Assembly (NCBI GenBank): GCA_964579575.1
Contig: CAZOGL010000003.1
Coordinates: 13,250-77,249, forward strand
Source of the DNA: CAVEFW01 sp964579575
GTDB lineage: Bacteria > Actinomycetota > Coriobacteriia > Coriobacteriales > Eggerthellaceae
DNA length: 64,000 nt
Direction: 5' to 3'
Part shown: one piece after another, positions 33,417-42,422 of the stretch
Layout of the letters: the number at the start of each line of letters is the position of its first letter
Position numbering within the stretch: position 1 is the first letter of the stretch
Made by a program: the position numbers and the translations under genes
Notes under the pieces: generated by a model
What the model saw: the letters and a program-made list of their open reading frames with translations, nothing else
Told to the model about the DNA's origin: nothing
The model's database searches: none

Positions 33417-33535
33417 CTATGGGCGCGTCGCGGCAGACGTCCCGGGGCTATGCGCTCGCGGTTTCGGGCGTGCGTCACTGCGGGCATCCGGGGGGCTATT
33501 CGTGTGTCGCGGTTTCGGGCGTGCGTCGCGGCAGG
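33417..33535. repeat. Degenerate repeats of the lysR 3' end
   Basis: On the minus strand the last codons of the LysR gene (ACGCACGCCCGAAACCGCGA up to the stop TAG) recur downstream. The stop-equivalent CTA on the plus strand is at 33496, again at 33448 (48 nt away) and in a shorter copy at 33417. A stretch of 20 bases is identical between the first two copies. Confidence 0.8.
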
Positions 33536-34386
33536 TATTCGATGAAGCGCCTGAGGGCAAGACTGGAGCGATCCTTGCCGCGAAAGGCGAGGACGATGTT
33601 GCGATAGACCGGTTCGTCAAGGCTGAGGGCGACGATGTTGTAGGGACACCGTCGCATGATCATCTCGGTGAGGATGCTGATGCCGAGCCCTTTTTCGATC
33701 ATCGCCATGATTGCGTAGTCGTCCCAGGTGGTGAAATTGATGCGTGGCCTGATGCCCCGTCTCTTGAAGATCGCCTCGACCTCGGCACCCGCGCCTTTCT
33801 CCAAGATCATGAAGGGCTCGTTGTCCAAGGCTTTCAAGGGGAAGGTCTTAGCTTTTGCCAAGGGATGGTCGACGGGCAATGCGACCATCATCTGATCGCG
33901 CTCGAGAAACACGGTCTCTAGGGAGGGGTCCACCGGGAGGGGGATAAATCCGCAATCGGCGGTGCCGTCCAAGATCCACTGCTCGATCTCGGTGTAGTCG
34001 CCGAGCATGATCTCGTAGACGATGTTGGGATAGTCGGCTTGGAAGTCCTTGATGATGTTGGGGAGCCATTGGCTCGCACCGCTGGAGAAGGTCGCGATGC
34101 GGATGAGGCCTGACTGGAGGCCGTTGATCTCGTCAACTTGGACCTGGAGCTTCTCAAACTCCTCGCAAAGGCTCTTGGCATAGGGGAGGACACGGGCTCC
34201 GTCGCTGGTGAGGGTGACGCCTCCCTTGTGCCGTTTAAGGAGAGTAATCCTCCACTCGTCCTCGAGATCCGCCACCATGCGGCTGATGCCGCTTTGCGAG
34301 TAGTGGAGTACTTCGGCGGCTTTCGTGAACGATCCGAGCTGGACGGTCTTGACAAATGCCTGGTATTTCTGGAGATTCATTTCCAT
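33496..34386 (-). CDS. LysR-family transcriptional regulator
   Basis: 296 residues. N-terminal winged HTH (FVKTVQLGSFTKAAEVLHYSQSGISRMV region, about 10-40) followed by a two-lobed effector domain. The start may be ATG at 34386 or 34380 (MNLQKYQAF). It is divergent from the PutP-type symporter at 34515, with an inverted repeat between the starts, so control of that transporter in response to its substrate is likely. No known LysR subfamily was recognised. Confidence 0.92.
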   Translation of the reverse strand: MEMNLQKYQAFVKTVQLGSFTKAAEVLHYSQSGISRMVADLEDEWRITLLKRHKGGVTLTSDGARVLPYAKSLCEEFEKLQVQVDEINGLQSGLIRIATFSSGASQWLPNIIKDFQADYPNIVYEIMLGDYTEIEQWILDGTADCGFIPLPVDPSLETVFLERDQMMVALPVDHPLAKAKTFPLKALDNEPFMILEKGAGAEVEAIFKRRGIRPRINFTTWDDYAIMAMIEKGLGISILTEMIMRRCPYNIVALSLDEPVYRNIVLAFRGKDRSSLALRRFIEYLPRRTPETATHE

Positions 34387-34388
34387 GT

Positions 34389-34434
34389 ATTACAAATCCT
34401 TCTGATAACAATGCAATTTATTCGCTTTTGTAAT
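34389..34434. promoter_or_regulatory. Inverted repeat between lysR and putP
   Basis: ATTACAAA at 34389-34396 and TTTTGTAAT at 34426-34434 form an inverted repeat across 29 bp in the AT-rich divergent spacer. LysR proteins bind such paired half-sites between divergent genes. It is proposed as the LysR operator from position and symmetry. Confidence 0.4.
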
Positions 34435-34514
34435 GATAAAACATATGGTTGAATAATTTCTCGTTGAAATCAGTAGTGCCCACCAGGGTCTATTACACAA
34501 GGAGAGAGAGATAT

Positions 34515-35999
34515 ATGGACCGTTCGACTGTGGAGCTGATCGTCTTCATCGTGTACCTCGTGTGCATGTTGGGCATCGGCGTCTTCTTCTTTATCAAGAG
34601 CAAGACTGGCGGCGACAAGGAGTACTTCCTCGGTGGTCGCGAGATGGGGCCCTTCGTCACGGCTTTGTCCGCCGGCACCGCCGACATGAGCGCTTGGGTC
34701 TTGATGGGTTTGCCAACCTCCATCTACGCTCTCGGCATGGGCCAGATCTGGATTTCGGTCGGCTTGGCGCTCGGCTATTCTTTGAGCTGGCTGTTCGAGG
34801 CACCCCGCCTGCGCAAGTTCTCTATTGTCGCGAACGACGCCATCACCATTCCCCAATATCTGACCAACCGCTTCAAGAGCGCCTCGAAGAGCCTGCAGGT
34901 GGTTTGTGCAATCATCTTCCTCGTCGCCTATACCATCTACGCGGCATCCTCCATCAAGGCGTGCGGCACGCTGTTCAACACGGTTGCTGGTATCGATGCT
35001 AACGTCGCCATGTACGTTGCGGCGCTCATTACCATCGGGTATGTCTTCTTGGGTGGTTTTAGGGCCTCTTGCTGGACCGACTTTTTCCAAGGCCTGTTGA
35101 TGCTCGCCGCTATGATGCTCGCTCCGATTGCCGCCTTGTTTATGGTCGACTCTTTGGGCGTCGGTAGTGCTTATCCGGAGGGCTACTTCACCGTTTTGAC
35201 CTCTTGGCAAGACATCGTCAGCGGTTTGGCTTGGGGCTTGGGCTATTTCGGTATGCCCCACATCATTGTCCGTTTCATGTCTCTGCGTTCCCAAAAGGAT
35301 ATGCGCAAGTCTGCTTGCATCGGCATCGGTTGGACCGTCCTCATCCTGATATTTGCCGCCCTTATCGGTATCGTCGGTCGCAGCTTCTTGGGCGGCGGCG
35401 ACTTCGGCGGCTACACGGGCGCCGAGATCGAGGCCAACTCCCTCGTCTTCGTTTTGATGGTTCGCGCCATCTTCCCGGCTGCCATCTCCGGCATCCTTTT
35501 GGCCGCCATCTTGGCAGCCTCCATGTCCACCGCTTCGGCCCAGATGCTCTCTGCGGCATCCTCGCTGGCGGCTGACGTCTACAAGCCCTTTGTTCGCAAG
35601 GGCAAGGCAACCGATCGTGAGATGTTTTGGATGAGTCGTTGCGCGGTCTTGATCATCTCCATCGTCGCTGTTGCTGTCGCCGCCTATCCTGGCTCCGGCA
35701 CCATCATGAGCCTCGTGTCCAACGCGTGGGCAATCTTTGGCGCTGCGTTTGGGCCGGCCATCGTCTTGAGCCTGTTCTGGAAACGCTTTAACTTCTCCGG
35801 CGCCATCGTCGGTATCGTTGTCGGAGGTGTGGTCGATATTCTTTGGCTCGCGTTCTTGACGACTCCGACTGGTGTGTATGAGTTGCTTCCCAGCTTCTTC
35901 ATCGGCCTTGCCGCTGCCGTTATCACCACACTTGCCACGAAGCCTCCGTCCAAGGAAGTCGAGCAGCTTTTCGATGACGCCATGACATACGAGGACTAG
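34515..35999 (+). CDS. putP: Sodium/proline symporter (SSS family)
   Basis: 494 residues, about 13 transmembrane helices of the sodium:solute symporter family. LSAGTADMSAWVLMGLPTSI resembles the PutP helix II signature and ILAASMSTASAQML holds the Ser/Thr of the sodium site. The start at 34515 follows GGAGAGAGAG; an upstream in-frame extension to 34449 is not conserved. The closest recognisable group is proline uptake, but other small zwitterions are possible. The last codons form the first unit of a six-fold repeat that includes the stop codon. Confidence 0.85.
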   Translation: MDRSTVELIVFIVYLVCMLGIGVFFFIKSKTGGDKEYFLGGREMGPFVTALSAGTADMSAWVLMGLPTSIYALGMGQIWISVGLALGYSLSWLFEAPRLRKFSIVANDAITIPQYLTNRFKSASKSLQVVCAIIFLVAYTIYAASSIKACGTLFNTVAGIDANVAMYVAALITIGYVFLGGFRASCWTDFFQGLLMLAAMMLAPIAALFMVDSLGVGSAYPEGYFTVLTSWQDIVSGLAWGLGYFGMPHIIVRFMSLRSQKDMRKSACIGIGWTVLILIFAALIGIVGRSFLGGGDFGGYTGAEIEANSLVFVLMVRAIFPAAISGILLAAILAASMSTASAQMLSAASSLAADVYKPFVRKGKATDREMFWMSRCAVLIISIVAVAVAAYPGSGTIMSLVSNAWAIFGAAFGPAIVLSLFWKRFNFSGAIVGIVVGGVVDILWLAFLTTPTGVYELLPSFFIGLAAAVITTLATKPPSKEVEQLFDDAMTYED

Positions 36000-36075
36000 G
36001 CATACGAGGACTAGACATACGAGGACTAGGCATACGAGGACTAGGCATACGAGGACTAGGCATACGAGGACTAGC
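35986..36075. repeat. Six tandem 15-bp copies of the putP end including the stop codon
   Basis: CATACGAGGACTAGG-type units run without a break from 35986 to 36075. The first includes the real stop TAG (35997-35999). With a 15-bp period all six TAG codons are in the putP frame (YED-stop repeated). Units differ at one base only (last position). Confidence 0.95.
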
Positions 36076-36120
36076 TCGCCCTATATGAGGCCAAGCTCGC
36101 CCTGGTAGTTGCCCTTCATC

Positions 36121-36156
36121 AATGGACCTAGGGGTTGTCTCCTGGGTCCATTTTTT
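36121..36156 (+). terminator. putP terminator
   Basis: A 12-bp stem AATGGACCTAGG/CCTGGGTCCATT (one G-T pair) followed by six T. Confidence 0.9.
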
Positions 36157-36234
36157 GCGCAGTATGGGCGGTTATTTGCGCAGTTAGGGGCGGGGGATGG
36201 GAATGTCTTTTGGCTTGGGAAGAGGGGGTGGGTG

Positions 36235-36267
<33 letters not shown>

Positions 36268-36305
36268 GGCTGCGCTTGAAGGTCGGGTTGGTTTGGGCGT
36301 GGAGT

Positions 36306-36350
36306 GGTTATACGAAGGGCGGTTATACGAAGGGCGGTTATACGAAGGGC
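36306..36350. repeat. Three tandem 15-bp repeats
   Basis: GGTTATACGAAGGGC occurs three times exactly, at 36306, 36321 and 36336, between the microsatellite and the NlpC/P60 terminator. The remainder of 36157-36305 shows no gene. Confidence 0.95.
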
Positions 36351-36376
36351 AAAAGAAAGGCCCCTTGACGGGGCCT
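36351..36376 (-). terminator. NlpC/P60 gene terminator
   Basis: On the minus strand AGGCCCC, loop, GGGGCCT then TTTCTTTT. Confidence 0.85.
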
Positions 36377-36388
36377 CTCGGTTAGTAA

Positions 36389-36417
36389 CAACGATGGTTC
36401 GTTATCACCAACGATGG
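36389..36417. repeat. Direct repeat at the NlpC/P60 gene stop codon
   Basis: CAACGATGG occurs at 36409-36417 and 36389-36397, 20 bp apart. On the minus strand CCATCGTTG is the end of the coding sequence (HRW then TGA), and the second copy is followed by its own TAA. Confidence 0.6.
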
Positions 36418-37481
36418 ATTGTCATGCCGGATTGGACAGGTCCGATGATGACACCTACGCCGTAGGTGGCGCAGTGGATCATCTGTCCGCCTCCGATATA
36501 GATGCCGCAGTGGCCTTCGTTTACGGCGACGTCACCCGGTTGCGGGTCGCTTACCTGAGGCCATCCCAGGAAGGTGTAGGTCGTGCCGAGGCGGGAATAG
36601 GCGCCGGTCAGGCAATAGCTGACGAAACCGGAGCAGTCGAACGCACCCGGGCTGCAAGCGCCCCAGACATATTCGGCGTTGCCGACATAGCTGTACGCAC
36701 GGTCGACGACAGCGTTGCCGGTGACTGCGTTGTACTCAGGCTCGCTGTAGGAAGAAGAGCCGCCGTCATCGCTGTCATTGTTGGTAGCGCCTTCTGCGGA
36801 GGCATCGACAACAGCTTGGGCAGCCTCGGCCTCCGCGGCGGCTTGCGCGGCGCGCTCCTGCTCGAGGAGCTCGGCGGCCTCGGCGCTCAGGTTGTTGTAG
36901 ACCTCGGCCATCTGGTTGACGGTCGCCTCGGCGTTGGCGCGAATCTCGTTGGCCTCTGCTTCGGCTTTCTCAGCCGCGCGGGCTTGCTCTTCGAGGACGA
37001 CCTTTTGGGCTTCGACCTCAGAGCGAAGGTCCTTGGATTCTTGGGTCATGGCCGCGTCGTTCTTGTTGAGCATGTCAAGCATGTCCCAATTGGATGCGAA
37101 CTCCTCAAAGCTCGTGGAGCCGAGCAGCACGTCGAGGATGGTGGAAGCACCGGAGCGATACATGGCGCGAGCGCGGGAGCCGAGCTTGGTTTGAAGCTCG
37201 TCGATGCGGGCGGACGCCTCGTCGATGCGGGATTGGGCGTTTTCGACCTGGGCTTGTGCCTCTTCGCGCGCTTGGACGGCCGCGTAGTAGGTGTTCTCGG
37301 CGGTCTCAAGCTCGGTTTGCATCTCGTTGAGTTGGGCCAATGCTGCTTGCGCCTCGGCCTGCTTGTCGTCAGACGGGGCTGCAAAGGAAGTGGCAGGCGT
37401 CATGGCGACGGAGAGCGCGACGGCGACAGCAAACGTGCCGATCGTTCTCAGGGGTCGTACAGAGACGGTGCTGTGTTTCAT
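36405..37481 (-). CDS. Secreted NlpC/P60 peptidoglycan hydrolase with coiled coil
   Basis: 358 residues. The start at 37481 (MKHSTVSVRPLRTIGT) follows GGAGG and opens a signal peptide cleaved near SFAAP. Residues about 38-215 are a long coiled coil like those of RipA/PcsB-type hydrolases. A Ser/Asp-rich linker precedes the NlpC/P60 domain (about 255-358) with catalytic Cys in FDCSGFVSYC, His in GHCGIYIG and a third polar residue near MIHCAT. It probably cleaves D-Glu to diamino-acid bonds during daughter-cell separation. Monocistronic, with its own terminator. Confidence 0.92.
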   Translation of the reverse strand: MKHSTVSVRPLRTIGTFAVAVALSVAMTPATSFAAPSDDKQAEAQAALAQLNEMQTELETAENTYYAAVQAREEAQAQVENAQSRIDEASARIDELQTKLGSRARAMYRSGASTILDVLLGSTSFEEFASNWDMLDMLNKNDAAMTQESKDLRSEVEAQKVVLEEQARAAEKAEAEANEIRANAEATVNQMAEVYNNLSAEAAELLEQERAAQAAAEAEAAQAVVDASAEGATNNDSDDGGSSSYSEPEYNAVTGNAVVDRAYSYVGNAEYVWGACSPGAFDCSGFVSYCLTGAYSRLGTTYTFLGWPQVSDPQPGDVAVNEGHCGIYIGGGQMIHCATYGVGVIIGPVQSGMTIHRW

Positions 37482-37724
37482 GGGTGTAGTCCTCCAATAC
37501 GTATCTTCGATTGCTCGAATCGCGTTTGATGGTACAACGAGTTGCGGAAGAGCCCTCGAGTAAGCATACAATGTCCACAAAGCTGGGAAGTTCTCCAACC
37601 TTTCCTCACAATTCCCTACATATATATATGTGTGTAGGAACGGGCTTGTGGGAGCGGTGTTTTAGGAGCCCAAGTTTCGTTTGACCAGATAGGCAAAGAG
37701 TTCGATTTCTTTGGAAAAAGGCTG
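37482..37724. other. Spacer between the NlpC/P60 gene and the tRNA genes
   Basis: No gene. It must contain the promoter of the NlpC/P60 gene (minus strand) and ends at the tRNA promoter. A run of TATATATATG lies near 37621-37630. Confidence 0.4.
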
Positions 37725-37753
37725 TTGACAGGTCAGGTATTTTTCCGTAAAGT
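37725..37753 (+). promoter_or_regulatory. Promoter of the tRNA-tuf unit
   Basis: TTGACA (37725-37730), 17-bp spacer, TAAAGT (37748-37753), identical in both hexamers and spacing to the rpsL promoter. The first tRNA begins 72 bases downstream. Confidence 0.8.
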
Positions 37754-37824
37754 ATCATTCGCTCGAAATGCGGGAGCGTTCGAGCGGCAGCTTGATAAAT
37801 ACACATGAATTGAGCGCAATACAG

Positions 37825-37909
37825 GGGCGTGTGCCCGAGTGGTTAAAGGGGACGGGCTGTAAACCCGTTAGCTATGCTTACCATGGTTCGAATCCATGCG
37901 CGCCCACCA
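37825..37909 (+). tRNA. tRNA-Tyr (GTA)
   Basis: Acceptor GGGCGTG pairs with CGCGCCC; anticodon stem ACGGG/CCCGT with loop CTGTAAA gives anticodon GTA. It has a long variable arm (class II) as bacterial tRNA-Tyr does, T loop GGTTCGAATCC, and an encoded CCA. Confidence 0.97.
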
Positions 37910-37914
37910 TTATT

Positions 37915-37990
<76 letters not shown>

Positions 37991-37995
37991 TTTTT

Positions 37996-38072
37996 GGCGG
38001 TGTAGCTCAGTTGGTCAGAGCACACGGTTCATACCCGTGGCGTCACTGGTTCAAATCCAGTCACCGCTACCA
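37996..38072 (+). tRNA. tRNA-Met (CAT), elongator type
   Basis: Acceptor GGCGGTG pairs with CACCGCT through a first G-T pair; anticodon stem CACGG/CCGTG with loop TTCATAC gives CAT; encoded CCA. The first pair is not the C-A mismatch of initiator tRNA and the anticodon stem lacks three G-C pairs, so it is an elongator; a lysidine-modified Ile2 tRNA cannot be excluded. Confidence 0.93.
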
Positions 38073-38155
38073 TTTATATTATTCCGCGTCCCGCATGGGG
38101 CGCGTCGTTATGTTTGTTTCTTTCGCACGTATGCGAACCCTTAAGGAGGGAAAAC

Positions 38156-39352
<1,197 letters not shown>

Positions 39353-39370
39353 TTTAACTTGTTGACTTTA

Positions 39371-39417
39371 GAGCCGGGGGTTGTTGGTGCAACCTCCAAT
39401 CCCCGGCTCTTTTTTTT
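39371..39417 (+). terminator. tuf terminator
   Basis: GAGCCGGGG pairs with CCCCGGCTC, then eight T. Confidence 0.93.
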
Positions 39418-39467
39418 GAATTCATGTGTAGTTTCAAAGCTCTAAGATTACGGTATAAGGAGTATTC

Positions 39468-39617
39468 ATGCGTACATTGGTCACCCTGGCCTGCACCGAG
39501 TGCAAGCGCCGCAATTACACGACCAAGAAGAACAAGCAGAACAATCCCGACCGTATCGAGTTCAAGAAGTATTGCAAGTGGTGCAACAAGCACACTTTGC
39601 ACAAGGAAACTCGATAG
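39468..39617 (+). CDS. rpmG: 50S ribosomal protein L33
   Basis: A 49-residue zinc-type L33: MRTLVTLACTECKRRNYTTK then a basic middle, with Cys9/Cys12 and Cys36/Cys39 (CTEC and CKWC) forming the zinc ribbon. ATG preceded by AAGGAGTATTC. It lies between tuf and tRNA-Trp, upstream of secE, a position common in Gram-positive bacteria. Confidence 0.96.
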   Translation: MRTLVTLACTECKRRNYTTKKNKQNNPDRIEFKKYCKWCNKHTLHKETR

Positions 39618-39642
39618 AGGTTTGTTGAGGAAGTTGTAAAAC

Positions 39643-39719
39643 AGGCCAGTAGCTCCAATTGGTAGAGCGGCGGTCTCCAAAACCGCATGTTGGGGGTTCG
39701 AGTCCCTCCTGGCCTGCCA
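39643..39719 (+). tRNA. tRNA-Trp (CCA)
   Basis: Acceptor AGGCCAG/CTGGCCT, anticodon stem GCGGT/ACCGC with loop CTCCAAA (anticodon CCA), T arm GGGGGTTCGAGTCCCTC, discriminator G and encoded CCA. Placement between rpmG and secE is conserved in many bacteria. Confidence 0.97.
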
Positions 39720-39732
39720 GCTTGTTTTGTAT

Positions 39733-39752
39733 GAGCAGCCAAACGGCTGCTT
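39733..39752 (+). promoter_or_regulatory. Hairpin between tRNA-Trp and secE
   Basis: AGCAGCC/GGCTGCT stem with AAAC loop, followed by TTGTTTGG. It may be a weak terminator or processing site. Confidence 0.4.
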
Positions 39753-39817
39753 GTTTGGTGTATAAGGACAACCATTTTTTGGCCATATTTTGGTCATGAA
39801 TTAGTCAAAGGAATCAG

Positions 39818-40210
39818 ATGGCGAAGAAATCAAAAACTCAGCGAGCAAAAGCTTCTGCGCGTCGCCAAGAGAAGAAGGCGGCCGCCCTCGAGGAGATTGA
39901 GAATCCTTCTACTGATGTGGAGGAAACTGAGGAACAACCCAAGAAGTCGCTCTTTAGCAAGTCCGAGAGCAAATCTGAGACCGCTAAGCCTGCCAAGAAA
40001 GCTGAGCCTAAGCCCAAGAAGAAGCGTTTCAAGTTCCTTCGTGAGGTGAGGTCTGAGATGAAGCGCGTTACTTGGCCCACTCGTCAAGACGTTCTTCAGT
40101 GGAGCGGCGTCGTCGTTGCTGCTTTGATCTTCTTCGGCGTCTATGTGTACATCCTCGACTCCGGTATTATCACGCCTTTGCTGGTGGCATTCTCCGGCTT
40201 GGCTGGATAG
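39818..40210 (+). CDS. secE: Preprotein translocase subunit SecE
   Basis: 130 residues. The last 60 are the conserved SecE part: amphipathic FKFLREVRSEMKRVTWPTRQ then a single transmembrane helix (SGVVVAALIFFGVYVYIL). The first 70 residues are a Lys/Glu/Ser-rich extension with no known function, common in Actinobacteria. It clamps SecY (16147-17418) from outside. nusG follows 16 nt after the stop. Confidence 0.95.
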   Translation: MAKKSKTQRAKASARRQEKKAAALEEIENPSTDVEETEEQPKKSLFSKSESKSETAKPAKKAEPKPKKKRFKFLREVRSEMKRVTWPTRQDVLQWSGVVVAALIFFGVYVYILDSGIITPLLVAFSGLAG

Positions 40211-40226
40211 GGAGCGTTGGAAGAAT

Positions 40227-40763
40227 ATGGCTAAGAAATGGTATGTCGTTCATACCTACTCAGGGTATGAAAATAAGGTTCACGATAACCTTTTGGCTCG
40301 TATAGAGGCACTCGGCCTCGAAGATCGTATCTCCAAGATCGAGATTCCGACCGAGACGGTTACCGAGATCAAGGAAGGCGGTCGTCGCGTCGAAACCGAG
40401 CGCAAGGTCTATCCTGGCTATGTGCTTGTTAAGATGGAGATGGACGACTATCTCCGCGTCGTAGTTCGTAACACCCAAGGCGTCACCGGTTTTGTCGGTA
40501 GCCAGGGTAATCCTGAGCCGCTGTCTCGCGAGGAGTACAACAGCATCATGAAGCGTACGGCTAAGGCGGATAAGACGAGGAAGACTTCTACCTCTGTGGA
40601 GGTCGGACAACCCGTCAAGGTTGTCAGTGGTCCTCTTGCCGACTTTGATGGCATCGTCTCCGAGGTTATGCCTGAGTCTGGCAAGGTTAAGGTGCTCGTT
40701 TCCATCTTCGGTCGCGAGACGCCCGTCGAGCTTTCCTTCGAGCAGATTGCCAAGGAACAGTAA
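40227..40763 (+). CDS. nusG: Transcription termination/antitermination protein NusG
   Basis: NusG of 178 residues. The NGN domain begins KKWYVVHTYSGYENKV and includes KVYPGYVLVKMEM; the KOW domain lies in the last third (VGQPVKVVSGPLADFDG). The start ATG at 40227 is chosen over an upstream in-frame extension. It couples RNA polymerase with Rho or the ribosome. secE-nusG order is conserved. A terminator follows, so rplK is separate. Confidence 0.97.
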   Translation: MAKKWYVVHTYSGYENKVHDNLLARIEALGLEDRISKIEIPTETVTEIKEGGRRVETERKVYPGYVLVKMEMDDYLRVVVRNTQGVTGFVGSQGNPEPLSREEYNSIMKRTAKADKTRKTSTSVEVGQPVKVVSGPLADFDGIVSEVMPESGKVKVLVSIFGRETPVELSFEQIAKEQ

Positions 40764-40788
40764 GACTAAAATTCACCCCCAAAATTAC

Positions 40789-40818
40789 GAAGTGGGCCTT
40801 GTATAGGGCCCACTTTTT
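40789..40818 (+). terminator. nusG terminator
   Basis: AAGTGGGCC pairs with GGCCCACTT, then TTTTTGTG. Confidence 0.88.
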
Positions 40819-40999
40819 GTGTATTGTTAGAAAGCTACTGCGTTTGCGGGCTTTGTAACGTGCGCGCAAAAGCGGAGCATACGTTTGAGACAGTCGTTGA
40901 GGGTGCCCACGTGGACTGGGGCTTCTCGCCCGAGACGTTTGTTGATAGGTAGAGAGCTAACCTGGTTTATGCCAGGTGAAGTGAAAGGTAATGTGAGAA
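40819..40999 (+). promoter_or_regulatory. rplK leader
   Basis: Noncoding leader with a hairpin ACCTGG/CCAGGT at 40960-40977 just before the ribosome binding site. In E. coli, L1 represses this operon by binding a leader site; a similar role here is an inference from position. Confidence 0.4.
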
Positions 41000-41482
41000 A
41001 TGGCTAAGAAACAGACTGGCTTCGTCAAGCTCCAGATTCCTGCTGGCGCAGCCAACCCGGCCCCTCCGGTCGGCCCCGCTCTTGGCGCCCAAGGCGTCAA
41101 CATCATGCAGTTCTGCCAGGCATTCAATGCCCAAACGGCAGAGCAGAAGGGCACCATCATCCCTGTTGAGATCACCATCTACGAGGATAAGTCCTTCACC
41201 TTCGTTTGCAAGACTCCTCCCGCGGCATTCCTGATCAAGGAAAAGCTCGGTATCAAGTCTGGCTCCGGCATCCCGCAGCTGAAGTTCGTCGGCGAACTCA
41301 CCGACGCACAGCTCACCGAGATCGCTGAGCTTAAGATGCCCGACCTGAACGCCAACGACATCGAGGCTGCCAAGAACATCATCGCAGGTACCGCCCGCTC
41401 CATGGGCGTTCGTGTCGAGGGTCGCGAGATGAAGACCAAGTACGTCGTCACTCGTAAGCTCCAGGCGCTGCTTAACGCCTAA
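41000..41482 (+). CDS. rplK: 50S ribosomal protein L11
   Basis: L11 of 160 residues, in the GTPase-associated centre and the target of thiostrepton and RelA signalling. The N-terminal KLQIPAGAANPAPPVGPALG is standard. The family normally ends near AGTARSMGV at about 142; here it continues for about 18 residues (EGREMKTKYVVTRKLQALLNA region), a modest C-terminal extension. ATG preceded by AAAGGTAATG. rplA follows 92 nt later. Confidence 0.97.
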   Translation: MAKKQTGFVKLQIPAGAANPAPPVGPALGAQGVNIMQFCQAFNAQTAEQKGTIIPVEITIYEDKSFTFVCKTPPAAFLIKEKLGIKSGSGIPQLKFVGELTDAQLTEIAELKMPDLNANDIEAAKNIIAGTARSMGVRVEGREMKTKYVVTRKLQALLNA

Positions 41483-41574
41483 GAACCCCTACGTATCCGT
41501 TGTCCATGAACGGGTTGTGATTTATGAGAGTGGAAGGGTGAGCCACACCCGCCAAAACCACGAAAGGAAATGAA

Positions 41575-42279
41575 ATGGCTAAGAATTCCAAGAATTACCG
41601 TGCAGCACTTGAGAAGTTGCCTGCAGAGCCCGTGTCTCCCTTGAGCGCGTTCACGACGCTCAAAGAGATCTCCACCGCGAAGTTTGACCAGACCGTCGAG
41701 GGTCACTTCCGTCTCGGCATCGATACCCGCAAGGCTGACCAACAGCTTCGCGGTACCGTCAGCTTGCCCAACGGCTCTGGCAAGACCGTCCGCGTCGCTG
41801 TGTTCGCTGAGGGCGAGAACGCTCGCATCGCTGCTGAGGCTGGCGCAGACATCGTCGGTTCTGACGACCTCGTTGCTGACATCCAAGCTGGCAAGATCGA
41901 GTTCGACGCTGCGGTCGCAACTCCCGACCAGATGTCCAAGGTTGGCCGTCTCGGCAAGATCCTCGGCCCCCGTGGCTTGATGCCGAACCCCAAGCTCGGT
42001 ACGGTCACCACCGATGTCGCCAAGGCTATCACCGACCTCAAGGGCGGCCGCGTTGAGTATCGCGCAGACCGCTACGGCATCTGCCATGTCACCCTTGGCA
42101 AGATCAGCTTCACCGCTGAGCAGCTCGCCCAAAACTACGGCGCTGTCTACGATGAGATTCTTCGTATGAAGCCTGCCGCTGCAAAGGGCCGCTATGTCAA
42201 GTCCGTCACGGTTGCTGCAACCATGACTCCCGGTATCAAGGTTGACTCTTCCGTCAACCGCGCTTACACCGAGGCATAA
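41575..42279 (+). CDS. rplA: 50S ribosomal protein L1
   Basis: L1 of 234 residues, forming the L1 stalk that handles deacylated tRNA. RLGKILGPRGLMPNPKLGTV is the diagnostic loop; the N-terminal VSPLSAFTTLKE and end SSVNRAYTEA fit. ATG preceded by AAAGGAAATG. rplJ, rplL, rpoB and rpoC, which usually follow, are not in the window; a terminator and map come instead. Confidence 0.97.
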   Translation: MAKNSKNYRAALEKLPAEPVSPLSAFTTLKEISTAKFDQTVEGHFRLGIDTRKADQQLRGTVSLPNGSGKTVRVAVFAEGENARIAAEAGADIVGSDDLVADIQAGKIEFDAAVATPDQMSKVGRLGKILGPRGLMPNPKLGTVTTDVAKAITDLKGGRVEYRADRYGICHVTLGKISFTAEQLAQNYGAVYDEILRMKPAAAKGRYVKSVTVAATMTPGIKVDSSVNRAYTEA

Positions 42280-42304
42280 ACGGTAGCTCAAAACCTATCA
42301 ACCA

Positions 42305-42330
42305 AGGGCGTTCCTTCGGGGACGCCTTTT
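42305..42330 (+). terminator. rplA terminator
   Basis: AGGGCGTTCC, TTCG loop, GGGACGCCT (one T-G pair), then TTTTCTAT. Confidence 0.85.
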
Positions 42331-42422
42331 CTATATTAGTTTCAGCTAACTTCAAGGCTTTGCTATATACTCAAAAGGATTGATTAGACCAAGTTCGAGA
42401 TTTGATTTAGAAGGTATTACTG

